64,000 nt of DNA from Sipunculus nudus. Taxonomy: Eukaryota; Annelida; Sipuncula; Golfingiida; Sipunculidae. Shown piece after piece: positions 41,790 through 52,809 of the stretch. Both the position numbers and the translations under genes were made by a program. How positions within the stretch are numbered: position 1 is the first letter of the stretch; each line of letters begins with the position of its first letter. The DNA lies in contig JAPPUL010000087.1 in the NCBI GenBank assembly GCA_026874595.1, forward strand, positions 42,480 through 106,479. Direction: 5' to 3'. The notes under the pieces were generated by a model, which saw nothing but the letters and a program-made list of their open reading frames with translations, was not told where the DNA came from and did not search any database.

Positions 41790-43331
41790 TTGTATTTTGC
41801 TCGCTGGAGGATTAGCTCTATTCGTCCCAATTATCAAAAATATAACAATGCCAAACCCAAAGAAATCAATATCGATATAGACGCTTGCTTTGCTTATCAC
41901 AAAAACTCTATTAAAATTGCTGTCATTTATCCTAACTCTTATTACCTTGGTATGAGCAATTTAGGCTTTCAGGGCATCTTTTATCTCTTTGCTAAACAGC
42001 CCCTTTTTCATGTCAACAGGTTCTTCTTTGACCCTTTGTCTAACTCCATCTTCTCCCCTGAGAACCACTTTAGACTATATTCGGCTAACCTCATTTTTGT
42101 CTCGCATAGTTATGAATCTGACTTTCTAAATCTTGTCAAAATGTTAACTACTTCAGGCATTAACCCTTATGCTCATCAACGCAAGGACGTTTTTATCGGC
42201 GTTGGCGGCGCTTTCCCTTCCATTAACTACCAAATATACTTACCACTTGCTGATATTATCTTTAAAGGCGATTTTGAACCTTATATTAATACTATTATAA
42301 ATATTTCTGCACTATGGTATTCTTGCAAAGACAAAATACAATTTATTTCCCTCTTTATCCAAATCAAACCATTTATTATCTCAAAATTCATTACTAATGA
42401 AGAGCATTATAAAACTACTCTCAAAACCAAAAATAACTCCCCCATTAACTCCTTTACCCCCAATTACTCTCACATCATTACCAATAACACTGTCTTCCCT
42501 TATACTTTCTTAATCGAAATTACTCGCGGTTGCCGCTTTAAATGTAGCTTTTGTACTGTCCCTGAAACTTATGGGAATTTGAGATACTTCCCTAAAGAGA
42601 CCTTGTTCCCTTTAATCGATACCGGCATTGCTCATGCTAACAAAATAGGGCTTGTTAGTGCCCTGACTACTGACCATAAACAACTTATCCAGATTATAAA
42701 CTATATTAATAACTTTAATGCTTTTGTCTCTTTCTCTTCGCTTAGAATAGAAAATATTTCTGAGGACTTACTTCGGCTTATGAGATTCAATAAGCAAAAT
42801 ATCTTAACTATTGCTCCTGAGGTTGCATCCAGAAAACTTGCTCGCTTAATTAAAAAACCTTTTCATCGCGATGTTATTCTAGACCTTTGTGATAAAGCCA
42901 TTTCTCTAGGATTTAAGAGTTTAAAACTATATTTTATTATCGGATTCATTGAAGAGGACCAGGATGATATTAATGCCATTATCTCCCTTGTTAAGGATAT
43001 TAGAAATATCGCTCTTGCTCATGCCAAGCAGTCTAAGTTTATGACCAGTATCATCGTAAATATTAATCAGTTTATACCAAAGCCTAATACTCACCTTGCT
43101 TATCAAGCTTTTATTGATGAAACTATTATTAAAACTCGCATCAATACTATTAAAAAACATCTAACTCCTCTTGGCATCATAATACGCGTTAATGGCTACT
43201 TCGAGGCCTTCTTACAATGGAAACTAGCTCATGCTGATAATAATATCGGCTCCTTTATAATTGATGGTATAGCTAAAGGCATAAGTACTAAAAGCTTATT
43301 TTCACAGGTTAAGCATACATTTATAAAATAA
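41790..43331 (+). CDS. B12-binding-domain radical SAM protein
   Basis: A 513-residue protein with an N-terminal cobalamin-binding-like domain (IKIAVIYPNSYYLGMSNLGFQ, then VFIGVGG, DIIFKGD) and a radical SAM domain starting with TRGCRFKCSFC (CxxxCxxC for the [4Fe-4S] cluster). FFIGF-type and APEVASRKL segments are as in B12-radical SAM proteins. The N-terminus resembles the uncharacterised radical SAM group that often sits with ribosome or rod-shape genes. The start is TTG. The Cys-binding His of true B12 domains (DxHxxG) is not seen, so cobalamin may not be bound. Confidence 0.8.
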   Translation: MYFARWRISSIRPNYQKYNNAKPKEINIDIDACFAYHKNSIKIAVIYPNSYYLGMSNLGFQGIFYLFAKQPLFHVNRFFFDPLSNSIFSPENHFRLYSANLIFVSHSYESDFLNLVKMLTTSGINPYAHQRKDVFIGVGGAFPSINYQIYLPLADIIFKGDFEPYINTIINISALWYSCKDKIQFISLFIQIKPFIISKFITNEEHYKTTLKTKNNSPINSFTPNYSHIITNNTVFPYTFLIEITRGCRFKCSFCTVPETYGNLRYFPKETLFPLIDTGIAHANKIGLVSALTTDHKQLIQIINYINNFNAFVSFSSLRIENISEDLLRLMRFNKQNILTIAPEVASRKLARLIKKPFHRDVILDLCDKAISLGFKSLKLYFIIGFIEEDQDDINAIISLVKDIRNIALAHAKQSKFMTSIIVNINQFIPKPNTHLAYQAFIDETIIKTRINTIKKHLTPLGIIIRVNGYFEAFLQWKLAHADNNIGSFIIDGIAKGISTKSLFSQVKHTFIK

Positions 43332-43332
43332 C

Positions 43333-43380
43333 TACCTTGTACTTTTTACCTTGTACTTTTTACCTTGTACTTTTTACCTT
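43333..43380. repeat. 15-bp tandem triplication between the radical SAM gene and leuA
   Basis: TACCTTGTACTTTTT occurs three times head to tail (43333-43377) with a partial fourth. The partial copy supplies the stop codon of the convergent leuA gene. Confidence 0.85.
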
Positions 43381-44923
43381 AATCCTGCTTTTGTAGACTC
43401 CCTTTCTTCAGCTTCAACTCGTTTAACAACTTGTTTAGCGCTAATACATACGCCTTCGTACTTGCAAATATTATATCCGTACTAGAACCATGCCCTGAGG
43501 CCATATGATTTTCGTGATTTATTATTACGCTCACTTCCCCGATAGCATCCGCTCCTTCCGTTATCGCATTTATACTATACCTTTTTAATTGCACATCTAT
43601 TCCCACTATCTTATTAATTGCATTATATACTGCGCTTATAGGACCATCACCGGTTGCTCCCGCTTTTAAACTCTCTCCTTTCTTAACTAAATGCACTGTT
43701 GCACTCGCTAAGGCCGGGTCGCTACCACAAAATGTATGAAAATCTATTAGCTCGTAGGTCGATTCTATACTCGGCATAAGCTCATCTGCCACTATTGCAT
43801 ATATATCTTCATCATATACTTCTTTCTTCTTATCTGCTACCTTCAAAAATCTCTCGTACGCCCTCTCAAAATGTTGTGCGTCAAGCTCTATTGATAATTG
43901 CTCTACACGATTTTTAAAACCATGTTTACCGGAATGACGTCCAAGCACTATCATACTGCTCCTCTTTCCTATTGACTCCGGTGTCATTATCTCATACGTT
44001 TGCGGATATTTCAATATCCCATCCTGATGTATCCCAGATTCATGTGCAAACGCATTCTTTCCCACTATCGCTTTGTTGGGCTGCACAAATACACTAGTTA
44101 TATTCGAAAGCTGTACGCTTGATGCATATATCTCCTTTGCATTAACTCCTGTATGAAGTCCATACAAATCCTTTCTTACATTTAAACAAGACACTATCTC
44201 TTCTAATGCCGCATTACCGGCCCTCTCCCCTATCCCATTTACACTACATTCTATTTGTCTTGCTCCTGCATTTACTGCTGCTAGGGAGTTTGCTACCGCT
44301 AAGCCCAAATCATTATGACAGTGTACGCTTATTATTGCCTCGTTTATATTCTTAACTCGTTTATAAAGCTCCTTTATAGTATCATAAAACTCCTTTGGAA
44401 CTGTGTAGCCTACTGTGTCTGGTATATTTACTATCTTCGCTCCGCTTTCTATTGCCGCTTCCACTATCTCGCACAAAAAACCTATGTCTGTTCGGGTTGC
44501 ATCTTCTGCCGAAAACTCAACCTCCTCGCATAAACTACGTGCATAGCTTACCGCCTTTTGGGACATATCAAGTACTTCACTTGATTGCTTTTTTAACTTA
44601 TATTCCATGTGTATTGGGCTTGTTGCTATAAATGTATGAATTCTTGGTTTTGAAGATTCTTTTATTGCTTTATAGCATACATCTATATCTTTCTCTAAAG
44701 CCCTTGCAAGACCTGCTATCGTTATCCCTTCTATCTCCTCTGCTATTCGCTTTACCCCCTCAAATTGTATCGGCGATGATACCGGAAACCCAGCTTCTAT
44801 TACATCAACTCTTAATCTCTTAAGCTGACGCGCAAACGATAACTTCTCCTCTATGTCCATCGAAAAACCAGGCGCTTGCTCTCCATCTCTTAATGTTGTG
44901 TCGAATATATATACTTTATCCAT
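43379..44923 (-). CDS. leuA: 2-isopropylmalate synthase
   Basis: The first committed step of leucine synthesis: 2-ketoisovalerate plus acetyl-CoA. At 514 residues it is the long bacterial form with the C-terminal allosteric domain (~390-500), which senses leucine. DTTLRDGEQAPGFS (9-22) is the catalytic N-terminus, VHCHNDLGLA the HxH metal site, and FAHESGIHQDGIL a conserved segment. No leuB/C/D neighbours are seen. A promoter and a possible leader peptide lie upstream (45029-45217). Methylthioalkylmalate or citramalate synthases are alternatives, but the sequence fits LeuA. Confidence 0.95.
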   Translation of the reverse strand: MDKVYIFDTTLRDGEQAPGFSMDIEEKLSFARQLKRLRVDVIEAGFPVSSPIQFEGVKRIAEEIEGITIAGLARALEKDIDVCYKAIKESSKPRIHTFIATSPIHMEYKLKKQSSEVLDMSQKAVSYARSLCEEVEFSAEDATRTDIGFLCEIVEAAIESGAKIVNIPDTVGYTVPKEFYDTIKELYKRVKNINEAIISVHCHNDLGLAVANSLAAVNAGARQIECSVNGIGERAGNAALEEIVSCLNVRKDLYGLHTGVNAKEIYASSVQLSNITSVFVQPNKAIVGKNAFAHESGIHQDGILKYPQTYEIMTPESIGKRSSMIVLGRHSGKHGFKNRVEQLSIELDAQHFERAYERFLKVADKKKEVYDEDIYAIVADELMPSIESTYELIDFHTFCGSDPALASATVHLVKKGESLKAGATGDGPISAVYNAINKIVGIDVQLKRYSINAITEGADAIGEVSVIINHENHMASGHGSSTDIIFASTKAYVLALNKLLNELKLKKGSLQKQD

Positions 44924-45028
44924 TATTATACCTCTAACCTTTATTAGCTCACCCCCCTCCTACCTTCATATCACGTCATATTATTTTAATTTACTTTATT
45001 TTTGTTTTGGATTTTATTTTTTTTACCC

Positions 45029-45124
45029 CTACCATAGGGGCAGTGTAGGCGCTTGAAGCTGAAGTTCAAACCATTCTCTAGATGCCTTTTGTGCGGACTT
45101 TATTATTATATCGTTAATTCTCAT
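45029..45124 (-). CDS. Possible leuA leader peptide, 31 residues
   Basis: In the leuA leader a short frame starts with ATG (45122-45124) after GAGGTGAG and ends in TAG. The product ends FELQLQAPTLPLW, with four Leu in its last 12 residues. The stop region lies in a 6-bp hairpin CCCCTA-TGG-TAGGGG. That arrangement recalls transcription attenuation of leucine genes, but no U-run terminator follows. Translation is unproven. Confidence 0.35.
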   Translation of the reverse strand: MRINDIIIKSAQKASREWFELQLQAPTLPLW

Positions 45125-45188
45125 ACATTCTCACCTCTTAAAAATACTTATATAGTATTTCCATCCCTTCTTAAATAACAGTATCTTA

Positions 45189-45217
45189 AGTATAATAATC
45201 TTTCTTTCCCGTGTAAA
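45189..45217 (-). promoter_or_regulatory. Sigma-70-type promoter for the leuA leader
   Basis: On the minus strand TTTACA (45212-45217), a 17-bp spacer and TATACT (45189-45194) lie upstream of the leader frame. Each box has five of six consensus bases. The leader to leuA would be about 260 nt. Confidence 0.6.
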
Positions 45218-45235
45218 CCTTAATCCTATTTTTTT

Positions 45236-46463
45236 TTAGTAGATATCTGTTCCATGGTCTACTGATATCTTTCTATATATTATTTCCGATATCAAATCTA
45301 TAAACGCTTTGCGTACCTCTGTAAACCTTATTATTACTATATCGCCCTTTATACTTGATACTACTCCGTTTACTAGGCCAAATCTTCCCTGCAAGTTAAG
45401 TTGGATCTTTTCAAACTCCTCCTTTAGGCTAAATATTTCTAATTTCTCCCTTTGTGGACGAAAGGCTACACCTGTTGTCCCAAGCTCTACTATATCCCCT
45501 CTTATTAACTCCGCATATCCTATATCACCTATTAAATTTATCTTAAACTTATCGTTTGGATATACCTTTACATATATATTCTTACGTCGCTTGGTAAAGC
45601 CAATTCCTATCCTATTAAAAGCATTATGCATCTTCTCTACAAACTCAACTTGTTGACCATTTTTCGATATTATATCTACCACACCATAGGATAAAAGTAA
45701 ATCATTACGATACTCATCATCTATTGCTGAATACCCCACCACCTTTATTCCCTTATGCTTACTATTACTATATATACCCTGTAACTTCTTTTCTAATGAA
45801 TAAGTACCTATATCAACATCTAAGCACATAACATCAACTTTATTCTCGTTTACATAAGCTATATCATCAGTTGTCAATACCTTTACTCCCTTTGGTATAA
45901 ACTCATGCACCACACTATAGCAAAAACTCTTTGGAATACTAACCAATAGTAAAGATAATGTCCCTGCTGTGCCCCACTCAGAACCATTCCTTGCTGCTAA
46001 ATTAATCGAAAATACTCCAAGCTCCGTCGACATCTCAATTACTATTGTACTTATGCTTTCTCTCGTTAACTGGGCTTTGGGACCTACATATACCACCGGT
46101 GCACTTATATTACAACTATAACTTTGTTCCTCAAGACGGGTAATTGCTGTTCCCGCTATCATATTACCCAGTTCCGTTATTGCTGACTTTAATATCTCTT
46201 TAGTCTTTGTATCTTTTATATCATCTCCTCTAAACCCTATCCCTATCATATTTTCTGCAAGCTTTGTTGTCATTCCTGACGGTAAGTCAAATATTATCTG
46301 TCCCTCTACATCCCCAAGTAACGTAAAGAATATGCTAACTCCTCCTATACTCTCTTTTCCATGTGCTATATATATATTCTTTTTTTATAGCATGTATTCC
46401 AACCGCTTCCTCTATTATGCTTATTGCTGATGATACAAAAGGGTTTACATATCTAAGATCCAT
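45236..46463 (-). CDS. CheX - receiver-like - PilZ fusion, one frameshift
   Basis: An ATG at 46461-46463 begins MDLRYVNPFVSSAISIIEEAVG, the start of CheX-type CheY phosphatases. The frame breaks at a T7 run on the plus strand (46380-46386; A7 in the message); with six the frame continues through GGVSIFFTLLGDVEGQIIF into the intact 345-residue remainder. This holds the second CheX part (ITELGNMIAGTAITRLEE), a receiver-like domain (VDVMCLDVDIGTYS ... VVGYSAIDDEYRNDLLLSYGVVDIISK, no clear phosphorylation Asp pattern) and a C-terminal PilZ-like domain (FRPQREKLEIFSLKEE). It may link chemotaxis signalling to c-di-GMP. The usual c-di-GMP RxxxR is not obvious. Confidence 0.65.
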
Positions 46464-46717
46464 ACTCTATTCTCTCAATCAATCTTATAAAATATTATTT
46501 ACGCTAAATACATCTAGTTCTAATTTTAGTATATCTGCTTTCAATATCCCTTTCTATGTCCCTTACATAATAACTATTTTCCGTTTTATACTCTCTACAT
46601 TATGATCACATACCTATAAAATCCAAACATAATCCTTTATATTCGACATCTATTTCCTTGCCTAATCTAGGGAGACGATTACTTCGCTTTATTCTTTATA
46701 CTAATTATAATTCTTCA

Positions 46718-49700
46718 TTAATATAACTTATTTTTACATAAATAGTCATCAAAAACATTTGCTACTTTAGATATATTATCATGGCAATAGCATATAAAAT
46801 CATTAGCATTCTTAAAATTAAAACAATAGGCTAGTTCCAAGATTTTTTCCCCCATCCCCATAAGATAAATCCTCTATCGCCACATTCTCTTCTATCCTTA
46901 ATAGCCCTTCAAGCTCCCTATAAAACCTTAATCCTTCTAAAAGCACTTTATAATCCTCTGCCCTTATTACTCCTTCCTTAAATAGCTTTTTAAGACTCTT
47001 ATATGTATTATTTGGTAAATAAGCCATATTCCCCATGCGTAATATAAGATATTCAACCAGGAATTCTATATCAAGCAACCCCCCTCGCCCCTTTTTAAAT
47101 AAATATCTACTTCCCTTACCTCTACTTCCCTTACCTTTCTTTAAAGCATTTTTTGATATCCGCTCCCGCATCACTAAAACCTCTTCTTTAAGCTCATCAT
47201 CCCCCACTTCTAACCCCCCCTTAGGCAATACAAAATCTCTTATAAGAACTTCTAGTGCCTCTTTAAACTCTACATTTGGTGAGTAAATCCGTGCCTTTGT
47301 ATATAACAAACGCTCCCACACCCGCTCTTTATTAGCTCTTCCTTCCAAAAGATAATCTTTTAACTTCTTATAGCTTACCGTTATTGGAGCATTGCGTCCC
47401 TCCGGCCTAAGTTTCAAATCTAGTTCATATAAACCTCCATATGATATCGCCTTAGCAAAAAAACCATTCAAAGCATTTAATACCACTTTATAAAACATAT
47501 TACTATCATATCCCTCGCCTATGTCTTCTCGCTCATTGTATACTAAATATATATCTAGATCCGAACCAAAACTCATCTCATATCCACCAAGCTTGCCCAG
47601 CATCACAAGCCCGTATTCTTCGCTCTTATAACCTAACTTCTTACTCGATGCTCCATGATAATAATTAAATGTCTTCAGCAATATAAACTCTGAAAGCTCC
47701 GTAAGACGTTTGCCAAGCTCTTCTACTTCAAGATTTAATAACTGCTGAAGCCCAAGTCGCAAACTTTCATACGCTTTTAATTCTTTTATTGCATCGTTAA
47801 AGCTATTTCCTAAACTAAATCCTTTAAACTCTTCTTCCAATAGCTTATCTGTTGGCTTGCTATAGACAAATACTTCATCTCCAACCTCTTCTAAATATTG
47901 GGGGTGGGCTTATTAGAAGCTCGCTTAGAAATATACTCTTTGAAAAGATTGTTGTTAGACGTAAAAGTAGTTGCGGATACTCTATCAATAACACAAATAA
48001 ACTATCTAATATCCCATAGCATTCTAAAAGCTTCAAAAAATAAAAACAGTATCTTATCTATATTTATTTGAAGACTTTTTTCCTTTTCCACTAGCTCAAA
48101 AAGCAATACTAAGGTTTCTACATACTTCTCTTTTCCCATTTGTTGCACATTGCTTATTTCCCTTATACTCCTTATCGCATTCACTGCATCCGCAAAACCT
48201 AGCTCTTTTAAAAAACCTTCCATCCCATATTCACTCTCATCTTCGCGTAGGTACAATAAGGTGATTAGGTAACTACGCTTATCTACAAACACTTTTATGT
48301 ACTTTCTGAATATACGCTCTGTAGCATATATAACTTCATTAAATAATGCTCTTAACGTACCCCCCTCCTATGTCTTTTGACACACCCCTTCTCTCTTATA
48401 GACCCTTTTGATAACAGCAATGTGTATATCGTTAGTTTGTTCTCTTTTATTGTATCTAGATTCGAGAAAAAATAACTCCAGTCTCTAAAATCATATAATT
48501 CTCTTTGGTATTTTAACTCCTTCAAAAAGGTATAACTATCAAATACCGCCTCACACTCCGATTCACTCATAAATCCATGCTCAACTATCTCTTCTAATTT
48601 ACATCTTACATTCTTTTTATTACCTTTTTTCTCCCCTTTTGCGTATAACATACACAACAAGTTTATTATCTTATCTATTGTCTTTATGGGCTTTTTACTA
48701 AATGATTTGAATATACTCCCTATAAGTCGCTCATGCTCTTTCACCTCTTCTGTTGATAAGTATTTTCTATACACAAGACGCCTAAGGGCATTTATGAAAT
48801 ATATTCCAAGCGATTTATCGCCTCCTATGTATCGCATATTTATTAAATCGTACCTATGCACTATATTTTCATTCTCTATATAGTCTATATATCCTTTTGT
48901 TGTTTTATTTAGAGGATAATTGCTTCTCTTCGATTTCTTATGATAATTAAGATTGTATAAGGCCTCCTCCCCTTTCGGCATTAGAAAATCTATTACATGC
49001 TCTATTAAAGCATCCTTAAATTTAAGCCCTCGCTTCCATGCATCTCCGCCTACCTCTCCTTTTACCACATTTTCATACACGAATAAAATATCATATTTAT
49101 CCGTGTAGGTCAGTTTATGTAATGCGTAGTTATTAAGACCTATTACTGCTATTGATAACCCATCCTGCTTTCCTAAACGTCTTTCTAATAGCTTTCGCTC
49201 TCGTTCCAAAACCTTTCCTAATATTAAATCCCCAACTGCGCTAAGCCTCCTCCCTACATCCTCTATATTTATAGACTCCCATCCCCTTCAAACACCCTAT
49301 TCGTAATATCTGTACTCTCTTAAAACTATTTAGGACTCCTGAAATTAAGCCGCTCCAGCAACTACCTCCCCTAACTCCTCACCCTTCCCATCTCCCCCTC
49401 CTCCCACACCATACACTCCCAAATGTTTATAAAACTCTTTTGAAAGTTTCTCATCCACTTCCCACACTGCATCCTCCCCCCTTCCATCCCTCCTCTCCTA
49501 AAAAATATCTAGAATCATTTAGTCTTGATTTAAGGCTATTTACGCACTCTGATATCTCATCTATAAAGCTATTTTCAAAGACCCGTTTTAGTATCTCTAT
49601 CTCCTCAAACAATATCCGACACAAGTAAGGATAGGATAAAATCGTCTTTAAGCACTCTCGGAAAATTGATGAACTCAAAAATATTTCAACAAACCATCCC

Positions 49701-49961
49701 TTATCACCCGCCTTCTCATAACATTTGCTTAGTAAAATTAAACCTCCCATCCTCCTTTCAAAAAAATTTAGCCACCTTTTTACCTCCTCACTAATTCGTT
49801 CCATAGCCTCCATTACTCCCCAATTCCAAACTAAGTTCCAAAAGCCTAGCTTTTACCTCCTCCACAAATCTTGACTCTTCCAAATCAATTAGCTTCTTAT
49901 CCGCTTTTAATAGTTTAAGCACTCTTGCAAATGATTCTTTTCTCTCTCCTGCTTTTAACAT
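46718..49961 (-). pseudogene. glnE: Glutamine synthetase adenylyltransferase/deadenylylase with several +1 frameshifts
   Basis: A full-length GlnE by content, read from an ATG at 49961 after AAGGTG to a TAA at 46718. GlnE adenylylates and deadenylylates glutamine synthetase. The frame breaks, with one extra base each, at 49818-49821, 48385-48388, 48360-48365, 48013-48015, 47900-47904 and 46849-46853, with at least one more near 49280. All are G/C homopolymers. The C-terminal adenylylation domain is clear: LGKLGGYEMSFGSDLDIYLVY, GGLYELDLKLRPEGR, GGLLDIEFLVEYL, ELEGLLRIEE and a tail AYCFNFKNANDF. In the N-terminal domain the metal motif is LTYTDKYDILFVY instead of the usual SSDIDLIFVY. No internal stops remain once the frame is followed. 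Confidence 0.8.
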
Positions 49962-50126
49962 CACCTTTTTCTTCTATCTTTTTTATTTTTATTTATTCAT
50001 ATCTGTTATTTTTTTATCTTTACATTTGTATACTTTAGAGGGATTATATTTACTTTTATTATCAGTACAATTAGTATATATTATAAATATAATCACTCTT
50101 TTATTTTTAAGCTTTACCAAACCCTT

Positions 50127-50159
50127 TTTATAAAACTTTTATAAAACTTTTATAAAACT
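50127..50159. repeat. 11-bp tandem triplication in the glnE-mnmA gap
   Basis: TTTTATAAAAC is repeated three times with an 11-bp period directly before the mnmA start. Each unit is itself nearly palindromic. It lies between the divergent glnE and mnmA genes, where promoters should be. Confidence 0.75.
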
Positions 50160-50172
50160 ATTTTAGAACATT

Positions 50173-51241
50173 ATGAAAATTGCTGTCGCTTTATCGGGAG
50201 GCATTGATAGTACCCTCCGCTTTAATACGTTTAAAACGCAAAGGGCATGACCTTATTGCCATCACTATGAAAAACTATTCCAAAGAACATTCTAAATGTT
50301 CTTTACTCAAAGATGGTATTAATGATGCTAAAGATATTTGTAAGCGATTCAATATTAAACATTACGTCATCGACACTCAAGAGCTTTTTAAACATAAAGT
50401 TATTGACTACTTTGTTAACCAATATTTACTCGGCAAGACTCCTAATGCTTGTTTAACTTGTAATGCCATTGTTAAGTTTAATTCTATTATAGACTTTGCT
50501 GCTACTTTAGGATATAATTATATCGCCACCGGACACTATGCCATTATTGAAAACAACAAAAGCAATAGCCCCCATTTTAAAAAAGGGTATTGACTCCCTA
50601 AAAGACCAATCTTACTTCTTAAGCCGTCTTGACAAAAACTACTTTAAAACGCTGTTTATTCCCACTCGGTAAGACCTCTAAAAAACAGAATATTGAATTC
50701 TTGAAATCTCTAGATATTCACCATATTGCTAATAAAAAAGAAAGTCAAGAAATGTGTTTCGTGCATAAGGACAGCTAACAAAGACTTTATTAAAGAATAT
50801 GGTTCTAATAGCAATATTAAACCCGGAAACATTATAGACCAAAATAATAATGTCTTGGCAAAGCATGAGGGTATCCCTTTTTATACCATCGGACAACGGA
50901 AGGGTTTAAATGTCTCTATCGGCAAACCCGCTTATGTTACTCATATTAACCCAGTTACTAACAATATCACCATCGGGGATAAACCTTTTCACTTTAATCT
51001 TAATATGTCTTCTTTAAACTGGCTTTTGGATTTGCCCCCTGAGGATATCAGAAGCACTACTTTTAATGTTAAAGTTAGATACATGCATAAAGGACAAGAT
51101 GCTACCTTCGCTAATTTTAATAACTCGACGGCTACCTTGGCTTTTAATGAACAAGTACTTGCTATTACACCAGGGCAGGGGGCAGTCGGCTATATTAATG
51201 ATAATGTCGCTTTCTCTGGTATTATTGATAACCCTTTTTAA
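50173..51241 (+). pseudogene. mnmA: tRNA 2-thiouridylase MnmA with four +1 frameshifts
   Basis: MnmA puts sulfur on U34 of tRNA for Lys, Glu and Gln and is usually essential or nearly so. The ATG at 50173 opens MKIAVALSGGIDST, the PP-loop ATPase motif. The frame breaks at C3 50213-50215, near 50579-50587 (A6G3), at C3 50661-50663 and at GG 50769-50770. Each has one base too many; after dropping it the full 355-residue protein is seen, with CLTCNAIVKFN, DQSYFLSRL, SQEMCFV, FYTIGQRKGLNV and a catalytic-Cys region. Length then equals that of normal MnmA. No stop codons arise within pieces apart from those caused by the shifts. Confidence 0.85.
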
Positions 51242-51284
51242 TATTCTCTTTAATATTCTCTTTAATATTCTCTTTAATATTCTC
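51239..51284. repeat. 14-bp tandem repeat, about four copies, between mnmA and the cytochrome gene
   Basis: TTTAATATTCTCTT is repeated with a 14-bp period from the mnmA stop codon onwards. The convergent cytochrome gene ends inside the array (TAA at 51274-51276). Confidence 0.8.
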
Positions 51285-52694
51285 GCTCTGACAGCGGCTT
51301 CCCTTTCTCTTTTTTGGAAAGCTCTATTAACTCTTCCATCGTGTACACCTTCTCACTTTTTCCACTTTTTACATCTATCTCTTCCATATATACATAACTT
51401 GCCATAGGATAATAATTTTATTGCATTTTCAACGTAATATTGTCCCTTAGGAAAATGCTTTTCGTTTACTCCCTTTGCTTTCATCATATATTTTGCATTC
51501 TTACTCGAAAGCCTTACGTGGATTGCTTTTATTTGTACCTTTAACCCTTCTTGTATTGATTTTTCTCTTTCTAACTTTAAACTTGCTTCCCATTCCCGCA
51601 CCTCCTCCCTGCGCAAGCCTATTATCTGATATCTTTCTTGCCGGGGACCACTCCCAATGTTGCCATATCTTATATTCTGCCTTATAAAGCTCTTTATTAC
51701 TTGCATCAAGAAGTTTTGCGTACACTAATATCATCCTTTTCAGGATCTGCCGTCGGTAAGTAATGACCTGCTTTCTCGTTCTTTAGCAATACCTTAACTT
51801 TTATCTGCCCTCCCTCATGCTTTATTTCAGATACTTTTACACCAAGTGCAGACTTATAACCCCTTTTAAGCAGATTATCATAATTCGCATACCATTTCGG
51901 TATCCCCCCCTCCTACCCAGTTATGTTGGCTTGCCTTTCTTGGCTTTAAGTTTTTCATAAACGGTACCAATAGCCGCTTCTCCTCTGGCATATGACAACT
52001 TACACAGTTTTGTTCTTGGCCATAACTCTTTACTAAAGACTTTTGGCCCAACTCAAGCTCTTCTTTCGTTTTAAACCAACACACTAAATTCTCAGTTATC
52101 CCGCCTCCCTTCGGACTATGACACCCTATAGCATATCTCTTGTAAAAACCTCTTATCCTTCTTTACTGGATGTGGCGCTTTTTTACTTCCGTACGGACCT
52201 ATTATATACCCATTCCCCATCCCCTTGCGTTCTAACATGACACACTGCACAAGTTACTGCTTCCTTTTGCATTTTTGCATCAAATCTTGGATTTTCTTCC
52301 TTCAACGGCATATATATATTCCCAGCCTTAAATCCTTTAAGCACGTATTCTCGCTGGTTTTGGACCGGTATGTGACAATTTAAACATACCCACTTCGGGG
52401 AACTATCTTTTGTTAGCTCTGCCCTGGAATTGTATATCCCTAAGCGCATTAGCATGTGTTGACTCCTTCCATTCTTCATACTCTTTCGTGTGACACGCCT
52501 TGCAATTCTCAGCCTTAAAGCCCGCAAGCCCTTTTACCTTCTGCACTTCTGGCAACACAAAGGCATACTCTTGTGTTGCCTTATCAAACTTATCCTCAAG
52601 TGCAACCTCTCGGGCAAACGTATACCAGTACGCTACCCCAAGAATTATTACAACCCCAAACAAAGCAATACCAAAACCTTTTCAACCTTTTCAT
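51274..52694 (-). pseudogene. Membrane-anchored pentahaem cytochrome c, with many +1 frameshifts
   Basis: The ATG at 52692-52694 follows GGGAGGCAGG and opens a membrane anchor (MKRLKRFGIALFGVVIILGV). Five CxxCH haem motifs are found along the gene in different frames: CKACH, CLNCH, CAVCH, CYRCH and CVSCH. CYRCH is only restored when one G of a GGG run is dropped (plus-strand CCC 52124-52126); the anchor needs one T less (52673-52676). Segments such as WVCLNCHIPVQNQ and AVTCAVCHVR and a HNWVGG ending fit the multihaem cytochrome C554-like group of electron carriers facing the periplasm. I count at least six frame changes, all in the same direction. Confidence 0.7.
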
Positions 52695-52809
52695 ACCTGC
52701 CTCCCTTTTCCTGCCTCCCTTTTCCTTCTTTTCTTTCCTACCTACCTCCCTACCTCTCCTCCTGCCGCTCTTTCCTTAACTCCATTATCACAATCCATAT
52801 TAGAATAAC

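Noticed and set aside
45020-45045. Hairpin CCCCTA/TAGGGG as a terminator
   Set aside because: On neither strand is the stem followed by a T-run; only A-rich sequence follows on the minus strand.
46818-46900. C-terminal truncation of GlnE at 46818
   Set aside because: Dropping one base of the C5 run at 46849-46853 reveals the normal C-terminal tail to 46718.
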